Origin: JBGVSA01 sp041807905
GTDB lineage: Bacteria; Pseudomonadota; Gammaproteobacteria; Burkholderiales; Rhodocyclaceae
Assembly (NCBI RefSeq): GCF_041807905.1
Contig: NZ_JBGVSA010000012.1
Location: 1 to 64,000 of the forward strand
DNA length: 64,000 nucleotides
Direction of reading: 5' to 3'
Shown piece by piece: positions 58,103 to 64,000 of this stretch (positions are counted from its first letter, which is position 1; each line of letters opens with the position of its first letter). The translations under genes were made by a program, and so were the position numbers. Under the pieces are notes generated by a model that did not search any database, was not told the origin of the DNA, and saw nothing but the letters and a program-made list of their open reading frames with translations.

Positions 58103-58201
58103 CTAATCCATCGATTCGAGAATGGCGTGCACACCGTTCGGCAGGAAGCCTGCCGGGGCGGCAACGCGAACGTCACGGAGTTGCGGGGTCATGGTTTTCA
58201 T
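58103..58201 (-). CDS. possible 32-residue protein before a terminator
   Basis: A frame starting MKTMTPQLRDVRVAAP and ending ILESMD, with codon use like its neighbours. It lies on the minus strand between the NlpD-like gene and the terminator at 58009-58041, which gives it an independent transcript end. There is no strong ribosome-binding site. No family is recognised. Confidence 0.35.
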   Translation of the reverse strand: MKTMTPQLRDVRVAAPAGFLPNGVHAILESMD

Positions 58202-58332
58202 ATCGTCACGTATGTCGTGGCGGATACCCGATATTCAAGTGGTCTGCGTCTGACTGTAGAACATGCTTGCACGACGCGCCATGAAAAAACGTGTGTCGAA
58301 TTGTGACGCGGCGACGTCGACGTCCGCCCGGT

Positions 58333-59076
58333 TCAACCGTCGGACTGCGGCAGGTACTTGGATGGATCGATCGGCTCGCCTTTGTAGCGGAGCTCAAAAT
58401 GCAGCTTCACGCGATCGGCGTCAGTGTTGCCCACGGTGGCGATGCGCTGGCCCTGGCGGATGGTTTCGCCTTCCTTCACCAGCAGCGCCTTGTTGTGTGC
58501 ATAGACGGTGATGTAGTCGGCGTCGTGCTTGATGATGAGCAGATTGCCGTAGCCGCGCAGGCCTGTGCCGGCGTAGGTGACGCGGCCAGCCGCCGCGGCT
58601 TTCACGTCGCTGCCTTCCGCCGCGGCGATGTCGATGCCTTTGCGTGCGGCGCCGTCGAAACTGGCGATGACCTTGCCCGTGGCCGGCCATATCAATGCCA
58701 ACCGCGTCGCTGGCGCAGGCGTGGGCTTCGGCGTCGGTTTTGCCTGTGTTGCGCGCGATGACGACGAAGCGGCCCGGGCCGAGGACGAACTGGCCTTCGA
58801 TGAACTGCTCGCGCTCGCATTGCCCGCCGGCGGCACCACGCGCACCAGTTGGCCGACTTCGATGCTGGAGGTGTCCTTGATGTCGTTCCAGCGGGCCAGT
58901 TCAGCCACCGAACGTTTGTTGTCGGTGGCAATGCGATAGAGCGTGTCGCCGCTTTGCACGCGGTAGAAGCCTTCCGGTGCGGGCGGATAGTCGGGTGTCG
59001 TGCTGCACGCGGCGATGGCGAATGCACTCAGCAGGGCCGCAAGCGTGCGGGCGGGGCGGGATATCATGGGTCGCAT
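58333..59076 (-). CDS. nlpD: NlpD-like lipoprotein (LysM plus degenerate LytM)
   Basis: A 247-residue lipoprotein: signal ends in IAAC, so C24 is lipidated. One LysM repeat (about 37-83; YRVQSGDTLYRIA, IEVGQLVRVVPP) is followed by a Ser-rich linker and an M23/LytM domain (about 135-245). The LytM domain has KGIDIAAAEG where active enzymes have His, so it is likely an amidase activator, as E. coli NlpD activates AmiC in cell separation. YAHNKALLVKEGETIRQGQRIATVGN and LHFELRYKGEPIDPSKYLP, in part, match NlpD. Alternative start 59067. Confidence 0.9.
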   Translation of the reverse strand: MRPMISRPARTLAALLSAFAIAACSTTPDYPPAPEGFYRVQSGDTLYRIATDNKRSVAELARWNDIKDTSSIEVGQLVRVVPPAGNASASSSSKASSSSARAASSSSRATQAKPTPKPTPAPATRLALIWPATGKVIASFDGAARKGIDIAAAEGSDVKAAAAGRVTYAGTGLRGYGNLLIIKHDADYITVYAHNKALLVKEGETIRQGQRIATVGNTDADRVKLHFELRYKGEPIDPSKYLPQSDG

Positions 59077-59139
59077 CACCGGCCGATTGTAACCGGGCAG
59101 TGGTGCCGTGCCCCTGGCTGCAAGCAAGAACCGGCCATT

Positions 59140-60681
59140 TCAGACTACCCGGCGGCGGAAATCGCGCAGGCGGAAGCCCAACGCAAACAGTACGGCGAAG
59201 TACGTCGCCGCGCCGGCCACCACCACCATCGACAGGCGCGCCACCCGCGCAAGCGTTGCCCCCTGCAGCCAACTGGCTTCGGTCCCCATGACGAGCCACA
59301 GCACGGCCCCCATCGCCAGCAGCGCCACGAGCAGCTTGCCGAAGAACGCGCCCCAGCCAGCGTGCGGCACGTAGGCCCCGCGTGCGCGCAGGCCGCGATA
59401 GAGCAGGGCCGCATTGAGTGACGCCGCCAGCCCGATCGACAACGCCAGACCGGCATGGCGCAGCGGTCCGACGAGCACGAACAGCACGTTCATGAGTTGC
59501 GTCGCGGTCAGCGTGACGAGCGCGATCTTCAATGGCGTGCGGATGTCCTGTCGCGAGTAGAAGGCGGGCGCCAGGATCTTCACCAGGATCAGCCCCGACA
59601 GGCCGACCGCATAGGCGGCGAGCGCCATGCGCGTCTGCAGAACGTCCTGCGCGTGAAAGGCGCCGTGCTGGAACAGCGTGGCCACCAGCGGCACGCCGAT
59701 CACCGCCATCGCCACCGCCGCAGGCAAAGTCAGCAGCAGGGCCAGGCGCAGGCCCCAGTCGAGCATGGCGGAGAACTCGTCATGCTGCTGGCTGGCGTTG
59801 AGCTTGGAGAGACTGGGCAGCAGGATCGTCCCGAGCGCCACGCCCAGGATGCCGGTGGGGAACTCCATCAGCCGGTCTGCATAGTTGAGCCACGACACGC
59901 TGCCATTGGGTAGGTACGACGCGAAGCTGGTGTTGATGAGCAGACTGATCTGCGCCACCGACACGCCCAGCGTGGCGGGCGCCATCAGTTTAAGGATGCG
60001 GATCACGCCGGGGTCGCGCAGGTTGATCGAAAAGCGCGGCAGCATCCCGATGCGCGCCAGCGACGGCAACTGGAAGAGCAATTGCAGCACGCCGCCGATG
60101 AACGCCGCCCAGGCCAGCGCGCGGACCGGTTCGTCGAAATAGGGCGCGGCAAACAGCGCCATGACGATGAAACTCACGTTGAGCAGGGTCGGCGTGAAGG
60201 CCGGTACCGAAAAACGGCTCCACGTATTGAGCACGCCGGCCGCCAGCGCGGTGAGCGCCTGGAAAAAGATGTACGGGAACGTGATGCGCGTCAGCTCCAC
60301 CGTCAGCGCGAACTTGCCCGGCGTCTGCGCGAAACCGCCGGCCGTGAGATGGATCACCAACGGCGCGGCAATCATGCCGATCAGCGTCACGATGAACACC
60401 ACGATGCCCAGCAGCGTGGTCACGTGATCGACCAGCGCGCGCGTCTCATCGTGCGGGCGCTTGTTCTTGTATTCGGACAGGATCGGCACGAAGGCCTGCG
60501 AGAAGGCCCCTTCGGCGAAAAGGCGGCGCAGCAGGTTCGGCAGGCGGAAAGCGACGTTGAACGCATCGGTGTACGTGCCGGCGCCGAAAAGACTGGCGAT
60601 CAGCATTTCGCGCACGAGGCCAAGAATGCGGGACAGGAAGGTCAGGCCGCTGATGGTGGCCAGTGCTTTGAGCAGATTCAC
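59140..60681 (-). CDS. murJ: lipid II flippase
   Basis: A 513-residue membrane protein with about 14 helices. Motifs NLLKALATISGLTFLSRILGLVREM, in part, with the family Arg residues, RRLFAEGAFSQAFVP, FPTGILGVALGTILLPSLSK and LLPSLSKLNAS. It moves lipid II across the inner membrane for peptidoglycan assembly and is essential. Start GTG 60681 gives the standard N-terminus. It is divergent from rpsT, as in many Burkholderiales. Confidence 0.96.
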   Translation of the reverse strand: MNLLKALATISGLTFLSRILGLVREMLIASLFGAGTYTDAFNVAFRLPNLLRRLFAEGAFSQAFVPILSEYKNKRPHDETRALVDHVTTLLGIVVFIVTLIGMIAAPLVIHLTAGGFAQTPGKFALTVELTRITFPYIFFQALTALAAGVLNTWSRFSVPAFTPTLLNVSFIVMALFAAPYFDEPVRALAWAAFIGGVLQLLFQLPSLARIGMLPRFSINLRDPGVIRILKLMAPATLGVSVAQISLLINTSFASYLPNGSVSWLNYADRLMEFPTGILGVALGTILLPSLSKLNASQQHDEFSAMLDWGLRLALLLTLPAAVAMAVIGVPLVATLFQHGAFHAQDVLQTRMALAAYAVGLSGLILVKILAPAFYSRQDIRTPLKIALVTLTATQLMNVLFVLVGPLRHAGLALSIGLAASLNAALLYRGLRARGAYVPHAGWGAFFGKLLVALLAMGAVLWLVMGTEASWLQGATLARVARLSMVVVAGAATYFAVLFALGFRLRDFRRRVV

Positions 60682-60789
60682 GTAGAATGCGCGGCGCCGT
60701 CGCGGCGCTACCGTAGATATGGCGGGGATGGGGCTGCATGATAGCCACGACGGCCCGCCCCGTGTGAAAAAGCCCACCCTTTGCAGGAC

Positions 60790-60818
60790 TTGCATTCCCC
60801 TGCTGTTGCCATTAAACT
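60790..60818 (+). promoter_or_regulatory. putative promoter of rpsT
   Basis: TTGCAT (60790-60795) and TAAACT (60813-60818) with 17 bases between, about 30 bases before the rpsT start. Confidence 0.55.
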
Positions 60819-60854
60819 ACGCGGCTTTCGTTTTAACTGAACCGGAATCGTCAT

Positions 60855-61130
60855 ATGGCCAACTCGGCACAAGCCCGTAAGCGCGCGCGTCAAGCGTTGG
60901 CTGCGCGCGACCACAACGCCAGCCTGCGTTCCCGCCTGCGTACCGCGGTCAAGGCCGTTCGCAAGGCTATCGAGGCAGGTGACAAGGCTGCAGCACAGCA
61001 AGTCTTCCAACAATCCGTGAGCGTGATCGACAGCATCGCTGACAAGAAGATCATCCACAAGAACAAGGCCGCTCGTCACAAGAGCCGCCTGTCCGCCGCC
61101 ATCAAGGCGCTGGGCGTGGAAGCTGCCTGA
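60855..61130 (+). CDS. rpsT: 30S ribosomal protein S20
   Basis: A 91-residue basic helical protein. ANSAQARKRARQALAARDHN, in part, SLRSRLRTAVKAVRKAIEAGD and HKNKAARHKSRLSAAIKAL, in part, are S20 motifs. It binds 16S rRNA early in small-subunit assembly. A strong terminator follows. Confidence 0.98.
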   Translation: MANSAQARKRARQALAARDHNASLRSRLRTAVKAVRKAIEAGDKAAAQQVFQQSVSVIDSIADKKIIHKNKAARHKSRLSAAIKALGVEAA

Positions 61131-61175
61131 GTCTGTGTAGCACCCGCTGACGCGCCCTGGCGCGTCGCGCATAAA

Positions 61176-61209
61176 AAAGGCGTAGCCGATGTAGGCTGCG
61201 CTTTTTTTT
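61176..61209 (+). terminator. terminator of rpsT
   Basis: GCGTAGCC (61180-61187) pairs with GGCTGCGC (61194-61201), with one G-T pair, and eight T follow. Confidence 0.85.
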
Positions 61210-61324
61210 CGTCCATCGAAGTGCGCGATCGGTCTTTCGCGCATCCCCTGCCTCGCCCCCGCCGCGAGCCGACGGCATGCTTCATGCGGTTCTCATCCCA
61301 TTCCACACAAAGGGGAATGGTGCG

Positions 61325-61534
61325 ATGGCTGATATCAAGGACGCCGAGCATGCGGCGTTTCACGCGAGCTACCAACAATTGCAGGACGGTATCAAGCGCG
61401 TTTACAACGTGATCGCCGAGTTCGAAAGAGGTAAACGCCCCGAGCCAGGCGAAATCCCTCGCGCGGCCGAGCAGGTCCGCGACGATCTGGAGCGCTGGCT
61501 GGCCGCGACCAGCGACTATCTCGAAAGCCGCTGA
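61325..61534 (+). CDS. hypothetical 69-residue helical protein
   Basis: A small acidic protein starting MADIKDAEHAAFHASYQQL, with a helix-rich second half (EQVRDDLERWLAATSDYLE). No signal or membrane segment. AGGGGA lies upstream of the ATG; an in-frame ATG at 61277 has none. No family is recognised. Confidence 0.7.
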   Translation: MADIKDAEHAAFHASYQQLQDGIKRVYNVIAEFERGKRPEPGEIPRAAEQVRDDLERWLAATSDYLESR

Positions 61535-61742
61535 CGACCGAGCTTGCGCAGAGGCGCCGTCGTTCTCTATCGCCGGTTGGTGGAACTCCGCCTCCAACAC
61601 GTAGGTCCGCGCGCCGCATGGGCCCACGGTGCGCCAGCGGCCAGGCCAGCCGAATTCCGCGAAGTGAGCGATATGACCGGCGAAAACGGTCGACCCCGGG
61701 AACGAAAATTGCAGATTCGGGCGTGAGGTCGCCTGGCCGGCG

Positions 61743-63107
61743 ATGGCGCCGGCGGCGAGCCCCGGACCCACACCCATGTACCGACCCGAACCGGGCCCGC
61801 ACTCCACGGCCCAAATGCCCGAGGCCGACTCCCTCCGCGCACTGCCAGCACTGCGGCGCGTCCGCATTCATGCCCTGCCTCCGGCAGCCACATTGTCGCT
61901 CGTCGCCCTGGCGGTCATGGCGAGCCTGTTCTTCTTGTACTGGGCACGGCCTTTTCTCGTGCCCGTCACCTTCGGCATTGTCCTTGCGCTGGTGTGCAAT
62001 CCGATCGTGCGGCGGCTGTGCCGTTATGGCGTGCCACGCGCAGTGGGCGCGACATTGGTCATTGCGGTGCTGTGGGGGGGCGGCGTACTCCTTAGTTACG
62101 CCATACAGGACAACGTCATCAGCATCGTGCAACAGATGCCGGAGATGGCAGAAAAAGCCGCCAGCCGGATCGAGCGCATGCGGGTCGGCAATTTCTCGGC
62201 CTTGCGCGACGCACAACGTGCCGCCACCCGGCTGGAGCGTGCCGCCACGTCGGTCACGGGCGATGCTGCGCCGCGCTCGCAACTCAGCGTGCGGGCCGAA
62301 TCGTCGGCCACCAATCTGCGCAACTTCCTGCTCACTGGTTCGGCCGGCGCGCTGATGTTCTTCTTCCAGTTGATCGTGGTGAGCTTCCTCGCGTTCTTCC
62401 TGCTGTCCTCCGGCGAGCTGATGAAGCGGCGGCTGTTGCGCATCATCGGGCGCACCATCAGCCACAAGAAGTCCATCATCCGGATGATCGATGCGATGGG
62501 TTCGCGTATCCAGAGCACGCTGCTCGTGCTGTGTGTCACCAACATCATGCAGGGCCTCGTGACCGGGTTTGCGTTCCACGCGCTTGGCATGCCCAATGCC
62601 ATGATGTGGGCTGTGGCGGTGGCCGGCGCGCACTTCATCCCTTACTTCGGTGCGGGCATCGTTGCCATCGCCGCATTGCTTGCGGGCCTCGTGCAGTTCG
62701 ATGCGCTGGGCGCCGCGCTGGCCCCGGCGCTTGTCTCGCTGGCGATCGCCGCCGTTGTCGGCAATCTCATCACGGTGTGGTTGCAGAGCTTCACCGCGCG
62801 GATCGATACGACCAGCATCTTTCTCGGCATGCTGTTGTGGGGCTGGCTGTGGGGGCCGGCCGGACTCGTGCTCGGCGCGCCGCTCATGGCGATATTCAAG
62901 GCTGTGTGCGAGCACGTGCGTCCGCTTCGCGGGCTCGCGCAGTTGATGGAAGCCGAGTCCGGCGAACACAGTCGCCAACGACGGCGCAAGAGTGCCGCGC
63001 ATGCCAAGGCACCCCGTCGCCCGACCACCTCGTTACCACGCACGTCCGCCCATTCCGCGCAAGCCGAACACGCTTCGCCGGCCGGAACCGGCATGCGTTC
63101 GGCATGA
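61743..63107 (+). CDS. AI-2E/PerM-family transporter
   Basis: A 454-residue membrane protein with about eight helices and a long basic tail. GNLITVWLQSFTARIDTT, FLGMLLWGWLWGPAGLVLGAPLMAIFKAVCEHV, in part, and NIMQGLVTGFAFHALGMPNAMMWAVAVAGAHFIPYFGAGI, in part, are family motifs. The name comes from TqsA of E. coli; most members have unknown substrates. The start is unsettled: 61743, 61776 and 61815 are all possible. The last 70 residues after CEHVRPL are Arg/Ser-rich and may be cytoplasmic. Confidence 0.9.
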   Translation: MAPAASPGPTPMYRPEPGPHSTAQMPEADSLRALPALRRVRIHALPPAATLSLVALAVMASLFFLYWARPFLVPVTFGIVLALVCNPIVRRLCRYGVPRAVGATLVIAVLWGGGVLLSYAIQDNVISIVQQMPEMAEKAASRIERMRVGNFSALRDAQRAATRLERAATSVTGDAAPRSQLSVRAESSATNLRNFLLTGSAGALMFFFQLIVVSFLAFFLLSSGELMKRRLLRIIGRTISHKKSIIRMIDAMGSRIQSTLLVLCVTNIMQGLVTGFAFHALGMPNAMMWAVAVAGAHFIPYFGAGIVAIAALLAGLVQFDALGAALAPALVSLAIAAVVGNLITVWLQSFTARIDTTSIFLGMLLWGWLWGPAGLVLGAPLMAIFKAVCEHVRPLRGLAQLMEAESGEHSRQRRRKSAAHAKAPRRPTTSLPRTSAHSAQAEHASPAGTGMRSA

Positions 63108-63348
63108 ACGCAGTCGAGTAGGCAAGCCCGCCGCGTGCATTCTGTTCTGCCGCTCAGAGTAAAAAATACAGACGCCCACGCTTGGCTGAAAAAACTTCAA
63201 TCTCCGACAACTCATTGATTCATATGTTGTTTGTCGTCGCGGGCCGAACTGGCACGTGGTTCGCTGTATGAATGGTGAGTCCCGATCGGTCAACGGCCGG
63301 GCCCATCGCAGCACTGTGTCGCCGCAGCACTATGAGAAGGAGATCCAC

Positions 63349-63507
63349 ATGTCGCTCGGAACCATCTTGCTGATTCTGCTGATCCTGTTATTGATCGGCG
63401 CATTCCCCGCATGGCCATACAGCTCCGCGTGGGGGTACGGCCCCAGCGGCATTCTTGGCGTCGTGCTGGTGGTCGTGGTCGTCCTGCTGCTGATGGGACG
63501 CTTGTGA
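63349..63507 (+). CDS. DUF3309 small membrane protein
   Basis: A 52-residue protein: a hydrophobic helix (GTILLILLILLLIGAFPAWPYS in part), the conserved WPYSSAWGYGPSG turn, then a second helix. This is the DUF3309 family of unknown function, often co-occurring with DUF1328 and other stress genes. AAGGAG precedes the ATG. Confidence 0.92.
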   Translation: MSLGTILLILLILLLIGAFPAWPYSSAWGYGPSGILGVVLVVVVVLLLMGRL

Positions 63508-63510
63508 CCG

Positions 63511-63559
63511 GATGCCTGGCCCGCGGAGCGCAGCTCGCTTCGCCGGCCGGGCATCGTTT
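63511..63559 (+). terminator. terminator of DUF3309 gene
   Basis: GATGCCTGGCC (63511-63521) pairs with GGCCGGGCATC (63545-63555), one T-G pair, followed by GTTTCTT. Confidence 0.55.
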
Positions 63560-63598
63560 CTTGAAGAAGGAGCGGCGCGGTCGCGCCGAAGAACAAAA

Positions 63599-64000
63599 AT
63601 GAAAACGCATTCATCATCCCCACGAACCGCCAGTGCGGCCCGCGAATCATTCATGCGCGATGTGGGTCCCCGCGCGCCGGGGATCGGCAAAGGCAAGGCC
63701 GCCTCGCACCCCTTCATACGTCTTCTACCCCTGTTCGCCACTGGCGAACGGTTTGCCCCACAGGCGCGCATTGCTGCCCAGGACGACTGGAGCGAGTCCG
63801 AAGGCCCCGAACAGACCTTTGTGCTGGACGATGAAGAAAATGACATCGTCGTGAGAGACCTGGCCGACGACGAAACGGACGAAGACGAGATCATCGAGGC
63901 GCCACTCGAAGGCCAGCACGTTGCCTTGCTGGCGGCCGACGGCGTCAATGTCGACGATGTCTCGGCACTGAAGGAAGGGCTCGAAGCCGTCGGGGCGCAA
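63599..64000 (+). CDS. protein cut by the right edge, with a DJ-1/PfpI-like segment
   Basis: An open frame of 134 codons with no stop before the edge. After a basic N-terminal region (MKTHSSSPRTASAARE) and a strongly acidic stretch (DDEENDIV, DDETDEDE), the end reads VALLAADGV then DDVSALKEGLEAVGAQ. That resembles the first strand and helix of DJ-1/PfpI domains, as at the C-terminus of large catalases. It has no catalase core before it. The assignment is tentative and the downstream sequence is needed. Confidence 0.5.
   Translation, partial: MKTHSSSPRTASAARESFMRDVGPRAPGIGKGKAASHPFIRLLPLFATGERFAPQARIAAQDDWSESEGPEQTFVLDDEENDIVVRDLADDETDEDEIIEAPLEGQHVALLAADGVNVDDVSALKEGLEAVGAQ

Larger units (their letters stand above)
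57785..58332. other. 548-base gap before EF-G2, with hairpin and two tiny ORFs
   Basis: No standard gene is present here. The stretch holds a terminator at 58009-58041 and two short minus-strand frames (57842-57964 and 58103-58201) that are listed separately. Promoters for EF-G2 should lie between the terminator and 57784, but none stands out. Confidence 0.6.

Noticed and set aside
1..64000. tRNA, rRNA, insertion sequence, prophage or integrase
   Set aside because: None was found: no cloverleaf with CCA, no transposase, no integrase and no flanking direct repeats were noticed by reading. A tRNA scan was not possible here.
63599..64000. Large-subunit catalase
   Set aside because: Only the last 25 residues resemble its C-terminal domain; there is no heme-catalase core upstream.

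Overview
The window is about 64 kb of GC-rich chromosome from a betaproteobacterium, most likely of the order Burkholderiales. This rests on gene order and content that recur in that group: xseB-ispA-dxs with folE2 and a Rieske oxygenase alongside; mltD-gloB-methyltransferase-rnhA; rplM-rpsI; ypjD/ccsA divergent from ffh; nlpD-like and murJ genes next to divergent rpsT; and a pabB-pabC fusion. The genus was not determined. No rRNA, tRNA, insertion sequence, prophage or CRISPR array was seen. The window looks like core chromosome with a few accessory patches.

Layout. 0-6.4 kb: the end of a DMT transporter, then an envelope/stress cluster. It holds a receiver-only regulator, a NarL-type regulator, a CHASE3 histidine kinase, an entericidin-like lipoprotein, a ferritin-like protein, two near-identical DUF1328 membrane peptides, a periplasmic protein with three CX10C repeats, a lipocalin and an ElaB/DUF883-like protein. 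6.4-20 kb: a Gfo/Idh oxidoreductase, two pseudopilins, an LpxH-like phosphoesterase, a very large DUF748/AsmA-like protein, phhB, a receiver-(degenerate GGDEF)-EAL protein, a PabB-PabC fusion, MltD and GloB. 20-29.7 kb: methyltransferase, rnhA, a gene-free stretch with a candidate small RNA, rplM-rpsI, a HAD phosphatase, folE2, and the isoprenoid run xseB-ispA-dxs opposite a Rieske oxygenase.

29.7-42.4 kb: the sulfate uptake operon sbp-cysT-cysW-cysA, an unassigned beta-propeller protein, a pair of related lipoproteins (one in a visibly AT-richer patch), a YeeE/YedE pair with a BigR-like persulfide-sensor gene and a divergent AhpD-like gene, an alcohol dehydrogenase with a divergent LysR gene, a His/Gly/Asn-tailed secreted protein and cysK. 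42.4-53 kb: a cytochrome assembly protein, ffh, an adenine deaminase with a BMP-type purine-binding protein, then a sulfatase system: radical-SAM maturase, lipoprotein sulfatase, an NlpA-like binding protein and a YkgJ-type Fe-S protein. 53-64 kb: SDR/MATE pair, a second EF-G, NlpD-like factor, MurJ, rpsT, a PerM-type transporter, DUF3309 and a gene cut by the right edge.

Sulfur handling is a recurring theme from 29.7 to 52 kb: sulfate import, persulfide-responsive YeeE genes, cysteine synthesis and sulfate-ester cleavage. The most interesting novel candidates are a roughly 110-nt small RNA at 21670-21780 with tandem CTCCTCC anti-Shine-Dalgarno motifs, its own promoter and a strong terminator; a sulfatase whose FGly motif reads CAITR instead of CxPxR, encoded beside its probable maturase; and two adjacent lipoproteins that share an undescribed domain of about 80 residues.
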